Notes: a model not told the origin generated them from the sequence alone. A stretch of DNA of 64,000 bases from Aquabacter sp. L1I39 (GCF_017742835.1 NZ_CP072392.1:893388-957387); one strand, 5' to 3'; shown: positions 26,078-34,974, numbered from the stretch's first letter. Numbers and translations: made by a program.

Positions 26078-29050
26078 ATGGGCGGATTTAAAACCTGGCT
26101 CAGCGGCTTCGCCTGGGGGGCCATGCTCGCCTTCCTGGCCACATGCGCGGCCGGTGTCGTGCTGTTCCGGCCAGACATCATCGATCGCCTGAAGGGCGAT
26201 ATCGCCAGGGGTGACATCACCACCGAGCGCGTCCAGAAGGCGCTCACCCCGGCGAGCACCGAGGATGGGCGCGTGCTCGCCTCCAACACCAGCACCAAGC
26301 AGGCGCTGGACATTCCCTTCGCCCCGCCCCGCGCCTTCGCGGTGGGGGACGACCTCGTCATTCGCGGCACCAATTCCAGCGGCGGCCCCGTGGAACTGAA
26401 CGTCCGCATTGATGATACCGCCTCGCAGAACTGGATGTCCCGCTTCGGCCATGTGGCGGTGCTCCAGCCCGGGCCCTATTCGGTGCGCATCCCGCTGGAT
26501 TCGCTGCCGACGCCGGGCCAGTCCAAGCTCAACATCAATGCCATTACCCGGATCGTGATCTTCACCCCTGAAGGCGCGCCCACCGCCAATATCGAGGCGG
26601 TTCGCATCGAGAAGCGCCAGACCACGGGGTCGCTCGCCCCCGCCCCCACGGATATTTCGGTGGGGCAAGCCTGGCTGAAGGGCGCGCGCTTCCCGGCGGT
26701 GCAGGAATTTCCGAACCCCGTGGCTTTCGACGCCAACCAGGAACTGGTCATCACCGGCGTGAACACCTCCGACAAGCCGGTGACCGTCCATCTGCGGGTG
26801 GACGATGAGAATTCCAAAAACTGGTATTCGCGCGCCAATGCCAGCGGCACCTATCCGCCCGGCCCCTTCATTCTGCGCTCGCCGGTCTCCTCCTGGGTCA
26901 CCCCCTCCAAGGCGCGGCTCGACCGCACCAAGATTTCCCGCATCGTCGTCTCGCTCGGGGATGGCGAAGGCCCGGCCACGCTCGGCGGCGTCGCAGTGGA
27001 AGGGGCGAGCCCCGTCCCCTCCGACGCCCTCGCATTGCGCTTCGTGCCCTCCGCGGACTTCGCCGTGCCCGGCTTCGAGACGGTTCTGCCCGATGACAAG
27101 CGCCTGGACCGCCCGGCGGGCAGCCTGACCCGGACGCCCAATGATCCGCTCCTCTCCAGCGGCCTGAACGGCATCCACACTGTCACCGTGCCCTGGACCA
27201 AGAGCGGCACGGCCACGGTCTCGCTGTGGACTGAGGACCAGGGAGAGTGGGAGTATTTCCCCCACTCGCTCAACCGAACCATCGTCATCAACGGCCAGGT
27301 GGTGCTCCAAGAGAGCTACACGCCCGGCCAATGGATCGACCAGGTGTTCAAGCGCGGGCTGTGGAAGGAAGCGATGATCGATGGCGGCCCGTGGGAGGTA
27401 TTCGCCCGCGAGCGCGCCGGCCTCATCACCGCCACCGTGCCCGTGATCGACGGCAAGATCGTCGTGCAGCTCTCCTCCGACCAGCCGCCCAATAACGGCT
27501 ATCTCGCCGCCATGGTGGTGGAGCCGGGCGACAGCACGAGCGCGGTGGATGCGATCGAGGACTGGCGCCGCCAGCGCTTCCTGGAGCGCTGGCCGGTGGT
27601 GGACAAGCCGGTGGACCCAAGCCTCGCCAAGGGCGTCACCTTGCGGGCAGTCGGCGACGGCCATCGCATCCAGCACCCGTTTTGGAACCCGGCCCTGCCC
27701 TTCGAGACACCTATCCGGGCGGCGCGCGGGGCCCTGGTCTCCGTGGACTTTCTCGCCTTCTCCGACCAGGACGACCTGATGCCCAATGTCACGGTCACCG
27801 CGCCGGACGGCATCAGCCCGCAGGTACGCTGGGGCAAGTGGACCTATATGCGCGGCCGGGGCGAAGGCGAGCGGGCGCTGTCCATCACCTCCGACGTGCT
27901 GGAAGGCAATCTCGACCATATGCGGATCGTCGCCGGCGTGCCCCGGCGCATCAACCTGACCTTCACCGTTCCCGAAACGGCCAGCGGCACCTTGCCCATC
28001 GTCCTGCAGATGAACATTGCCGGCAATAACGTGCAGGCGCAGGCAAACGTCACGGTCATTCCCCAGGTCCTGCCGGCCATCGACAAGCCCATCGGCTATT
28101 ATGTGGCCGCGCCCAATGACGAGGTGTGGTTCCCGCCCACCCCGGCGGACGTCGACCGGCTGATGGCCTGCGATTTCGCGACCCTGCGCAGCTTCGGCAT
28201 CACCGGCATCTCGCCCGAGATCACCGCCCCCTTCGCGGACAAACGCGCGCGCTATGTGGACCAGATGCGGCTCGTGGCGCAGGCTGGCTTCAAGCCGCCT
28301 TACTTCGACTACACCTCGGTGAAGCACCTGCTCGACCGGGAGGACAAGATGGCGGCCGCCCAGGACGTGGCGACCATCCAGAAGGAACTGGCCATTGCCG
28401 GACTGCCTCTCCCGCTCTGGTCCATCGCCGACGAACCCATGCCCGGCAGCGAGGAGGCAGGAAAGCTGCGCGCCATCCGCGACGCCATCCGCCTCGCCGC
28501 CCCCGATGCCAACATTGCCGGCCATCTCAACGACGCCAAGGTGCAGGACCTGGTGCCGCTGTTCGACACCCTGCTGGTGAATAATGGCTTCGGCGTCTCC
28601 TCGGCCATCTTCGACTTCATGCGCTCCAAGAATGTCACGCCCTGGCTCTACAACATGCCCGACCATCGGGCGGCCGCGGGCTTTCTCTTCTGGCGGCTGG
28701 GCGTCGGCGGATACCTTCAATGGCATGCCCGCGCCGTGACCGCCGACCCGCGCGACCCCACGGACGGGCGCGAGCCGGATTTCACCATCCTGCCGCTCGC
28801 TTCCGACCGCTGCCAGCTGGTGCCCACGGTGGATGCCCTGATCCTGACCATGGTGGACGGCATGCAGGATCTGCGCTGGCTGATGTGGCTGGATGAGCGC
28901 GCCAAGGACGATACCAGAGCGCGGGACCTGCAGCAGGCGCTTGTCGCGGCCGTGCCCAATGACTGGACGGCCTTCGCCCGCCAGAAGCCGGATCTGCGGG
29001 CCCTGCGCGGCCGCATCCTGGACTATGCGGCGAGCCTGCCCGCCAATTGA
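26078..29050 (+). CDS. Membrane-anchored DUF4091 protein (glycoside-hydrolase-like C-terminal domain)
   Basis: Large protein of 990 residues. It has one N-terminal membrane anchor (about 8-30, FAWGAMLAFLATCAAGVVLF), so the bulk is periplasmic. Residues 60-480 contain repeated beta-rich modules: two segments each end in an ITRIVIF or ISRIVVSLGDGEGPATLGGVAVEG type strand. The C-terminal half looks like a barrel domain with YVAAPNDEVWFPPTPADVDRLMACDFATLRSFGITG and LPLPLWSIADEPMPG, then a DUF4091 region (FLFWRLGVGGYLQWHARAV...DFTILPLASDRCQLVPTVDALILTMVDGMQDLRWL). The start at 26078 has AAGGAG seven bases before it. Probable polysaccharide-binding or -processing role alongside the divergent glycosyltransferases; catalytic activity is not shown. 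Confidence 0.8.
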   Translation: MGGFKTWLSGFAWGAMLAFLATCAAGVVLFRPDIIDRLKGDIARGDITTERVQKALTPASTEDGRVLASNTSTKQALDIPFAPPRAFAVGDDLVIRGTNSSGGPVELNVRIDDTASQNWMSRFGHVAVLQPGPYSVRIPLDSLPTPGQSKLNINAITRIVIFTPEGAPTANIEAVRIEKRQTTGSLAPAPTDISVGQAWLKGARFPAVQEFPNPVAFDANQELVITGVNTSDKPVTVHLRVDDENSKNWYSRANASGTYPPGPFILRSPVSSWVTPSKARLDRTKISRIVVSLGDGEGPATLGGVAVEGASPVPSDALALRFVPSADFAVPGFETVLPDDKRLDRPAGSLTRTPNDPLLSSGLNGIHTVTVPWTKSGTATVSLWTEDQGEWEYFPHSLNRTIVINGQVVLQESYTPGQWIDQVFKRGLWKEAMIDGGPWEVFARERAGLITATVPVIDGKIVVQLSSDQPPNNGYLAAMVVEPGDSTSAVDAIEDWRRQRFLERWPVVDKPVDPSLAKGVTLRAVGDGHRIQHPFWNPALPFETPIRAARGALVSVDFLAFSDQDDLMPNVTVTAPDGISPQVRWGKWTYMRGRGEGERALSITSDVLEGNLDHMRIVAGVPRRINLTFTVPETASGTLPIVLQMNIAGNNVQAQANVTVIPQVLPAIDKPIGYYVAAPNDEVWFPPTPADVDRLMACDFATLRSFGITGISPEITAPFADKRARYVDQMRLVAQAGFKPPYFDYTSVKHLLDREDKMAAAQDVATIQKELAIAGLPLPLWSIADEPMPGSEEAGKLRAIRDAIRLAAPDANIAGHLNDAKVQDLVPLFDTLLVNNGFGVSSAIFDFMRSKNVTPWLYNMPDHRAAAGFLFWRLGVGGYLQWHARAVTADPRDPTDGREPDFTILPLASDRCQLVPTVDALILTMVDGMQDLRWLMWLDERAKDDTRARDLQQALVAAVPNDWTAFARQKPDLRALRGRILDYAASLPAN

Positions 29051-29241
29051 GCGGATGCAGGGGGACTTGGCTAAACTTCACCCCTTGACGGCCAAAGCGG
29101 GGGCGGCGAGCTTCGTCCTTGCATTGCCCGTCCGCCGCCACGCTCAGCGCCGGCCACGCCAAAGCCCGCCGCCATCCATCCGCCCAAGAGGCCGGCACGC
29201 TTCTTGCCAAAGACTGTGGCCTTCAATGACTGTCGCCTGCA

Positions 29242-29847
29242 ATGTCACGGACTGAAATGGCCAGCGACCTGTCCCTGCGTATCGTGATCGTGGACGACAG
29301 CCCGGTTCGGGCGGCGATCCTGGACGAGGGGCTGCGCGAGTCGGGCTTCGTGAACGTGCTGCGCCTCGAAGGGCGCAACAACCTGCTCGAGCGCATCTAT
29401 GCCATCGACCCCGACGTGATTCTGATCGACCTGGAGAATCCGAGCCGCGACACCATCGAGCAGATGTTTCAGGTGAGTCGGGAGGTGAAGCGGCCCGTGG
29501 CCATGTTCGTCGACCAGTCGGACCGCAAGACCATCGAGGACGCCATCGAGGCAGGCGTCGCCTCCTATGTGGTGGACGGGCTGCGCAAGGACCGGGTGAA
29601 GCCAATCCTGGAGACCACCATCTCCCGCTTCCAGGCCTTCGCCCGCCTGAAAGCGGAACTGGAAGAGGCCAAGAGCCAGTTGGAGGAGCGCAAGCTCGTG
29701 GACCGCGCCAAGCTGATCCTCATGAAGGCCAAGAATATCGACGAGCAGACCGCCTACGGCCTCATCCGGCGCACCGCCATGAACGAGAAGAAGCGGCTCG
29801 TGGACATCGCCCAATCCATCATCACCGCCGCGGAGTTGCTGCGATGA
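29242..29847 (+). CDS. nasT: NasT-type ANTAR antitermination regulator
   Basis: Cytoplasmic RNA-binding regulator of about 201 residues. The N-terminal receiver-like domain contains IVIVDDSPVRAAILDEGL and PDVILIDLENPSRDTIEQM. A coiled coil follows (KAELEEAKSQLEERKLVDRAKLILM), then the C-terminal ANTAR domain (KNIDEQTAYGLIRRTAMNEKKRLVDIAQSII). In nitrate-assimilating bacteria NasT binds leader RNA hairpins and prevents early termination of nas mRNA, while NasS holds it back without nitrate. The stop overlaps nasS by four bases. The start may be the ATG at 29242 or at 29257; neither has a strong ribosome site. Confidence 0.94.
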   Translation: MSRTEMASDLSLRIVIVDDSPVRAAILDEGLRESGFVNVLRLEGRNNLLERIYAIDPDVILIDLENPSRDTIEQMFQVSREVKRPVAMFVDQSDRKTIEDAIEAGVASYVVDGLRKDRVKPILETTISRFQAFARLKAELEEAKSQLEERKLVDRAKLILMKAKNIDEQTAYGLIRRTAMNEKKRLVDIAQSIITAAELLR

Positions 29848-30989
29848 GACGGCTTTCCATCGGCTTCATCCCCCTGACCGACGCCGCGGTGCTGATCGCT
29901 GCCGCCGAGCGCGGCTTTGCCATGGCCGAAGGGATCGAGATTGCCCTCCACAAGGAAGTCTCGTGGGCCAATATTCGCGACAAGGTCAATATCGGCCTTC
30001 TGGACGGCGCCCATATGCTGGGGCCGCTGGCCATCGCCTCATCGCTGGGGCTTGGCCACGTGCGCGTGCCGCTGGTGGTGCCCTTCGCGCTGAACCTGAA
30101 CGGCAGCGCCATCACCCTTTCCAAGAGCCTCTATGCCCAGATGGCGGAGACCGATTTCGACCTCTCCACCGCTCCCGGCGCTGCCAAGGCGCTGGGACAG
30201 GTGGTGCGGGTGCGCCGGGCTGCGGGGGCGGAGCCGCTCATTTTTGCCGCCGTCTATGCCTTCTCAACACACACCTATCTGATCCGCAACTTCCTGAAGG
30301 CCGGCGGCGTGGACCCGGACAAGGACGTGCGCCAGGTGGTGGTGCCGCCGCCCTTCATGGCCGAGAGCCTGCGCAACGGCCTCATTCACGGCTTCTCCGT
30401 GGGTAGCCCCTGGAACAGCGTGGCGGTGGATGCGGATGTGGGCCGCATCGCGGTGCTGGGCGCGGAGCTTTATGGCTGGGTGCCGGAAAAGGTGCTGGGC
30501 GTGCATGCGCGCTTTGCCAATGCCGAGCCGGACGTGCTGCACCGGCTGGTGCGGGCGCTCCATGCGGCGGCCCGCTGGTGCGAGGACCCGGCCAATCATG
30601 AGGATCTTGCCCGGCTGCTGGGTGAGACGCGGCACCTCGCCTTACCCGCCGACGTGCTGCGGCGGACCCTGGACGGGCGCCTGCGCACCGCGCCCGGCGG
30701 CGCGCTGCGGGTGCATCCCGACTATCTCGTGCTCCACCGCGACCAGGCCAACCGGCCTGATCCCGGACACGCTTTGTGGATCTACCACCAGATCGTGGAG
30801 GCCCGTCAGGGCGAGTGGGCGCCGGATGCGGCGCGCGAGGCGGTGAGCGTCTATCGCCCCGACATTTTCGACGCGGCCGTGGGCGCCTCGCCCGTCCTGC
30901 CGCCGCGCAGCCCCGATTGCGTCGCCACCCAGTTTGGCCCGGCCTTCGATGCGGATCTGTTCTTGAAGACGGGCGGCCAAAGCGACTGA
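29844..30989 (+). CDS. nasS: NasS-type nitrate sensor (NrtA/CmpA-like, no signal peptide)
   Basis: Protein of 381 residues with the fold of nitrate-binding ABC proteins but beginning directly with LSIGFIPLTDAAVLIAAAERGFAMAEGIEIALHKEVSWANIRDKVNIGLLDGAHMLGPL, with no leader, so it is cytoplasmic. Later segments PPFMAESLRNGLIHGFSVGSPWNSVAV and LLGETRHLALPADVLRRTLDGRL are typical of the NrtA/NasS group. Nitrate binding releases NasT in characterised systems. It is coupled to nasT by an ATGA overlap. Downstream comes a convergent gene, not the usual nitrate transporter genes, and nasA lies about 26 kb away. Confidence 0.93.
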   Translation: MRRLSIGFIPLTDAAVLIAAAERGFAMAEGIEIALHKEVSWANIRDKVNIGLLDGAHMLGPLAIASSLGLGHVRVPLVVPFALNLNGSAITLSKSLYAQMAETDFDLSTAPGAAKALGQVVRVRRAAGAEPLIFAAVYAFSTHTYLIRNFLKAGGVDPDKDVRQVVVPPPFMAESLRNGLIHGFSVGSPWNSVAVDADVGRIAVLGAELYGWVPEKVLGVHARFANAEPDVLHRLVRALHAAARWCEDPANHEDLARLLGETRHLALPADVLRRTLDGRLRTAPGGALRVHPDYLVLHRDQANRPDPGHALWIYHQIVEARQGEWAPDAAREAVSVYRPDIFDAAVGASPVLPPRSPDCVATQFGPAFDADLFLKTGGQSD

Positions 30990-31012
30990 CGCGCCGCGAG
31001 AGCGGCGCGTCA
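30987..31012. terminator. Hairpin terminator overlapping the nasS stop codon
   Basis: Perfect 11-bp stem TGACGCGCCGC / GCGGCGCGTCA with a GAGA tetraloop. The stop codon of nasS is the first three bases of the stem. There is no T-tract; it lies between convergent genes and may act in both directions. Confidence 0.65.
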
Positions 31013-31033
31013 GAACCGCGAAGGCGATGCCGC

Positions 31034-31900
31034 TCAGAACGCGTAGTTGACGGTCACCGTCAGCGCCTGATTGTTGACGGTGCCGGAGCGGTATCCGCCG
31101 GAGACGCCAACAAACTCCACTTGCGGATAGGACGTGTCGAACTGGTTCGCGAACGAATTCGTGGGGGTGGCCGAGGCCGTGTACGAATAGCTCATGTCAA
31201 TGAACCAGCCCCGCGCGAAGAAATAGGTGACGCCCGCCGTGGCCGTGGCGCCCCACACCCAGTTGGAATCGGAGAACGAGGCCGGCGCGCCGGAGACCGC
31301 ATAGCGGTGGTCCAGCTCGGCAAAGCCGACCAGCCCGTTCATGTTGTTGGTGATGTGCGAGAGCGTCGCACCGGCGCCGCCATAGACGAAGCCCCGGCCA
31401 AAGGAATAGCCGAGAATAGGCACCAGGGCGAACTGGTGGTCGAGACTGACTTCGTAGGAGCTGAGCAAATAGTTGCCGGTGAAGGTGCCTTGAATGAGCC
31501 CGGTATAGCCGCCCGACTGCGGGATCAGGACATCACGCGCCACACCGGTGACGCCCACCTGATTGTAGGAAAACTTGGCGCCCCAGATCCAGGGCGTGCC
31601 CTCGAAGGTGCGATAGAAGCCGGCCTGGATTACAGGGGAAATCGAGGAATCCGTTCCGAGATTTGGATAGGCATTTCCCGCCGCGGCGCCCGTCGCGACC
31701 AGAATACGCCCGATCGCGTAATTCTGGCTGACCCCGAAGCCGTAGATGTTCTGGTCGGGGAAATTCGCCCCGTTCCAGGCGCCGCCGGCCCCGATGAAAA
31801 TGCCGTTGGCCGGCATGAAACCCGAATCGTTCTCGCCCGCCTGCGCCGCCAGCGGCAAGGCCAGAAGGCAAAGCGCCCCCCAAATACCTGTCTTGATCAT
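31034..31900 (-). CDS. Outer-membrane beta-barrel protein
   Basis: Protein of 288 residues with an N-terminal Sec signal, MIKTGIWGALCLLALPLAAQA, cleaved probably after AQA. The rest alternates polar and hydrophobic residues in strand-like runs (GIFIGAGGAWNGANF, VIQAGFYRTFEGTPWIWGAKFSY, LVPILGYSFGRGFVYGGAGATLSHI, VTYFFARGWFIDMSYSYTA) and ends in Phe (VTVNYAF), the BAM recognition signature of outer-membrane barrels. It is similar in style to small OmpA/Omp25-like porins, though length suggests 8-10 strands. I start at 31900 because the longer frame to 31963 precedes the signal peptide. Function beyond envelope structure is unknown. Confidence 0.85.
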   Translation of the reverse strand: MIKTGIWGALCLLALPLAAQAGENDSGFMPANGIFIGAGGAWNGANFPDQNIYGFGVSQNYAIGRILVATGAAAGNAYPNLGTDSSISPVIQAGFYRTFEGTPWIWGAKFSYNQVGVTGVARDVLIPQSGGYTGLIQGTFTGNYLLSSYEVSLDHQFALVPILGYSFGRGFVYGGAGATLSHITNNMNGLVGFAELDHRYAVSGAPASFSDSNWVWGATATAGVTYFFARGWFIDMSYSYTASATPTNSFANQFDTSYPQVEFVGVSGGYRSGTVNNQALTVTVNYAF

Positions 31901-32017
31901 ACCAAAGCACCCCGCACGTGTTTCGTCGGGAGCAATAAGGGGATCAGCCCCATCTCGCCTCAACGGCGATTTATGTCCGAATGAGGCCGGAGCCGTCCCC
32001 GGCCCCGGCCCTGTTCC

Positions 32018-33022
32018 TCAGTCCAGCTTGGCGCCGGATTCCTTCACCACCTTCGACCACTTGGCCTGCTCGGCCTTGACGAAAGCGCCGAGCTGGTCAG
32101 GCGTCATGACGTTCATCTGCGCGCCCACTTCCGCATAGCGCTGCTTCACGGCCGCCTCGCCCAGCGACTTGTTGGCGGCGGCGTTCAGCTTGTCGACGAT
32201 GGCCTTGGGGGTGCCAGCGGGGGCAAAGATGGCGAACCAGCTGGAGGCGTCGAAGCCCGGCACGCCGGATTCGGCGATGGTGGGCACGTCCGGCAGCGCG
32301 GCGGAGCGCTCGGCGGAGGTGACCGCGATGGGGCGCAGGTTGCCCGCGCGAATCTGAGCGATGGAAGACGGCAGATTGTCGAAGCTGAGATCCACCTGGC
32401 CGCCCACCAGATCGTTCACCATGGGTCCCGAGCCCTTATAGGGCACATGGACGAATTTCACGCCGGTCATCTGCTGGAACATCTCGCCGGACAGATGGAT
32501 GGACGTGCCATTGCCGGAGGAGGCCATGGTCATCGGCTGCTTGGCCGCCTTGGCCTCGGCGATCAGTTCCTTGACCGTTGTGGCCTTTACATTCTTCGGG
32601 TTCACCTCCAGCACATTGGGCACACCGGCGGCGAAGGCGACGGGAAGGAAGTCCTTCTCCGCATCATAAGGCATCTTGGTGTAGAGGAACGGATTGATGG
32701 CCTGGGTGCCCACCGTGCCCATGAGGATGGTGTAGCCGTCCGGCTCGGAACGGGCGACACCGGCTGCGCCCGTATTGCCGCCGGCACCCGGCTTGTTGTC
32801 CACGATCACCTGCTGGCCGAGGATCGTGCCCATATGCTCCGCGAGGATGCGGGCGAAGATGTCCGTGGTGCCGCCAGGCGCGAAGGGCACGACCATGCGG
32901 ATCGCGCGGTTGGGATAATCAGATTGCGCGAAGGCTCCCGTGGAGGCCAGCGAACCGGCGGCGAGCAGGAAGGAAGCTGCGAGGGCACGGAGCGTGCGCC
33001 GGCGGGCGCGGAATGACGTCAT
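32018..33022 (-). CDS. Tripartite tricarboxylate transporter binding protein (TctC/Bug family)
   Basis: Periplasmic binding protein of about 334 residues. Signal peptide: MTSFRARRRTLRALAASFLLAAGSLASTGAFA. The mature part has the Bug family hallmarks: YPNRAIRMVVPFAPGGTTDIFARILAEHMGTILGQQVIVDNKPGAGGNTGA, DGYTILMGTVGTQAINPFLY, FVHVPYKGSGPMVNDLVGGQVDLSFDNLPS and LPDVPTIAESGVPGFDASSWFAIFAPAGTP. The start at 33022 has AGAGGA at proper distance. No TctA/TctB membrane genes are adjacent, which is usual for this expanded family. The substrate is probably a carboxylate, not identifiable from sequence. Confidence 0.93.
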   Translation of the reverse strand: MTSFRARRRTLRALAASFLLAAGSLASTGAFAQSDYPNRAIRMVVPFAPGGTTDIFARILAEHMGTILGQQVIVDNKPGAGGNTGAAGVARSEPDGYTILMGTVGTQAINPFLYTKMPYDAEKDFLPVAFAAGVPNVLEVNPKNVKATTVKELIAEAKAAKQPMTMASSGNGTSIHLSGEMFQQMTGVKFVHVPYKGSGPMVNDLVGGQVDLSFDNLPSSIAQIRAGNLRPIAVTSAERSAALPDVPTIAESGVPGFDASSWFAIFAPAGTPKAIVDKLNAAANKSLGEAAVKQRYAEVGAQMNVMTPDQLGAFVKAEQAKWSKVVKESGAKLD

Positions 33023-33241
33023 CCTGGGTTTCCTCTCGTGGCAGGCGCGCTGAGCGGCGCCGTTGGGCGCAGACTGCCACATCCCGGTAGCGAAACTCAA
33101 ATCTCACCTACAAACTTGTGGAAGGGCGGTCGAACGCCACCCGAAGAACGTCCATTTAAACAATGGCTTACTCGGGAAGACCGCGACTTCGGCAAGGCCG
33201 TGGCGGGCATGGGCTTGAATGCATCGGGAAGCCGTGGCATG

Positions 33242-33264
33242 AAAATGATACATTATATCATTTT
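33242..33264 (+). promoter_or_regulatory. Zur-like box upstream of the COG0523 GTPase
   Basis: Inverted repeat with 9-base arms AAAATGATA and TATCATTTT around a 5-base CATTA centre, strikingly AT-rich in this GC-rich region. By eye the core matches the proteobacterial Zur consensus (TGTTATA-N-TATAACA) at 11 of 14 positions. It ends 10 bases before the start codon at 33275. Zur control of COG0523 metallochaperones is established in several bacteria. Confidence 0.65.
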
Positions 33265-33274
33265 GGTTCCAGAC

Positions 33275-34489
33275 ATGCCCTCCTTGGACTCCCGCCTTCC
33301 CGTCACCGTCCTGTCCGGCTTTCTCGGCGCCGGAAAGACCACGCTTCTCAACCATATCCTCGCCAACCGCGAGGGTCGGCGGGTCGCGGTGATCGTCAAC
33401 GACATGTCGGAGGTGAATATCGATGCCGAGTTGGTGCGCCAGGGCGGTGCCGGCCTCTCGCGCACCGACGAGACGCTGGTGGAAATGACCAATGGCTGCA
33501 TCTGCTGCACCTTGCGGGAGGATCTCCTCAACGAGGTCAAGCGGCTGGCCGGCGAAGGCCGCTTCGACAGCCTCGTCATCGAGAGCACCGGCATTGGCGA
33601 GCCGCTCCCCGTGGCCGCCACCTTCGAGTTCCGCGACGAGGCTGGCTTCTCGCTGTCCGATCTTGCCCGCCTCGACACCATGGTGACGGTGGTGGACGCG
33701 GCGCATCTGCTGAAGGACTATGGTTCGCGCGACTTTTTGCGCGACCGCGGCGAAAGCCTCGGAGAAGAGGACCACCGCACCCTGGTGGACCTCCTGGTGG
33801 ACCAGATGGAATTTGCCGACGTGGTCATCCTCAACAAGGTCGGCGCCACCCCGCCGGATCAGTTGGAGGCGGCCCGCGCCATCGTGCGCGCCCTCAATCC
33901 GGCGGCCCGGCTGATCGAGACGGACTTCTGCGACGTGCCCCTCGCCGAGGTCCTGGAGACCGGGCGGTTCGATTTCGAGGCCGCGCACACCCATCCTTTG
34001 TGGTATCGCGAACTCTATGGCTTTGCCGACCATGTGCCGGAGACGGAGGAATATGGCGTCGGCAGCTTTGTCTATCGCGCCCGGCGCCCCTTTGATCCAG
34101 CTCGCTTTTCCGCCTTCCTGCGCACCACCTGGCCGGGCCTCATCCGCGCCAAGGGCCTGTTCTGGCTCGCCACCCGCCCCGATTTCGTGGGCGACATGAG
34201 CCTTGCGGGCGCCATCTGCCGCACCGAGCGCATGGGGCGGTGGTGGTCCTCCGTGCCCAAGGAGCGTTGGCCCCAGGAGGAGGAATGGCGGCGCGAGATG
34301 AAGCGCCACTGGGTGCCCGGCTATGGCGACCGGCGCCAGGAAATGGTGTTCATCGGCCAGTCCCTCGATGCGGAGGCCATCCGCGCCGCCCTGGATGCCT
34401 GCCTCGTGGGACCCGCCGACGGTAGCCGCGCGGACTTTTCCGCCTGGGCGCACCTGCCTGATCCCTTCCCCTCCTGGGCCATCGGATAG
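33275..34489 (+). CDS. COG0523/CobW-family GTPase, putative zinc metallochaperone
   Basis: Cytoplasmic G3E GTPase of 404 residues. Walker A is GFLGAGKTT (15-23), the family metal site is C75-I-C77-C78 (NGCICCTLREDLL), followed by VIESTGIGEPLPVA and the guanine-specificity region VVILNKVG. The C-terminal CobW_C domain includes the ELYGFADHVPETEEYGVGSFVYRARRPFDP segment and ends WVPGYGDRRQEMVFIGQSLD. No histidine-rich tail is present. The start chosen, MPSLDSRLPV, is 3' of the Zur-like box; the ATG at 33238 would lie before the box and give atypical residues. Together these suggest expression under zinc limitation and delivery of zinc to a client enzyme; cobalamin-related use is an alternative. 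Confidence 0.92.
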   Translation: MPSLDSRLPVTVLSGFLGAGKTTLLNHILANREGRRVAVIVNDMSEVNIDAELVRQGGAGLSRTDETLVEMTNGCICCTLREDLLNEVKRLAGEGRFDSLVIESTGIGEPLPVAATFEFRDEAGFSLSDLARLDTMVTVVDAAHLLKDYGSRDFLRDRGESLGEEDHRTLVDLLVDQMEFADVVILNKVGATPPDQLEAARAIVRALNPAARLIETDFCDVPLAEVLETGRFDFEAAHTHPLWYRELYGFADHVPETEEYGVGSFVYRARRPFDPARFSAFLRTTWPGLIRAKGLFWLATRPDFVGDMSLAGAICRTERMGRWWSSVPKERWPQEEEWRREMKRHWVPGYGDRRQEMVFIGQSLDAEAIRAALDACLVGPADGSRADFSAWAHLPDPFPSWAIG

Positions 34490-34541
34490 GCGAGGACATG
34501 GAGGAGGACGCCGCGCGCGCGGCGCATCCAAGCCGTCTTGC

Positions 34542-34700
34542 TCAGTGGGCGCTGGCGATCTTTCGGCCGAACAAGATGACGGCCGCGAATACCAGCCCGA
34601 ACACGCAGGCATGTGCAACCAGAGGCAGCCAGGAGAAGAAGGCGAAGACGGTCAGCGCCACCAGCAGGGCCAGACACAGGGCGACCATCACATCACGCAT
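34542..34700 (-). CDS. Possible small two-helix membrane protein
   Basis: Frame of 52 residues beginning MRDVMVALCLALLVALTVFAFF and ending in VFGLVFAAVILFGRKIASAH. Two clean hydrophobic helices separated by a short turn, with a basic C-terminus, are unusual for a random frame. The upstream extension to 34937 reads like non-coding sequence. No good Shine-Dalgarno sequence precedes the ATG. It is convergent with the GTPase gene. No homologue is recognised. Confidence 0.45.
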   Translation of the reverse strand: MRDVMVALCLALLVALTVFAFFSWLPLVAHACVFGLVFAAVILFGRKIASAH

Positions 34701-34974
34701 GCTGGGGCGACAGCGCGTGTCATCCTGCAACCAAAGCACGAGGTCCTGGTCATACTCGCACTTGGGGAAGGTCGGGAAAGCTTCCCTTCCCCCGCCGCCC
34801 TCTGACGTGTGCTTCTGCAACTGATGCCCCCACACCAATATGCCACCGACAAGGCGTCGGTCAGATGAGGGTATTATTATAGGGCATAAACGACAAGCCT
34901 GGAAGCAGGCTCGGGACATACCGCGGTTGAGCGCCATCGGGTCAGATCAGTCGACCCGAACGGGACATCCGACG

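Noticed and set aside
25868..28726. A 952-codon minus-strand open frame opposite the DUF4091 gene
   Set aside because: Composition (H, R, G, D runs) is that of a shadow; the plus-strand protein has a membrane anchor, ribosome site and recognisable domain.
31955..31973. TCGCC-TCAAC-GGCGA-TTT hairpin upstream of the barrel gene
   Set aside because: Five-base stem and position upstream rather than downstream of genes make a terminator unlikely; no regulator suggests an operator.
34509..34524. GC palindrome CGCCGCGCGCGCGGCG between convergent genes as a terminator
   Set aside because: It has no loop and no T-tract, and such runs arise easily at this GC content.
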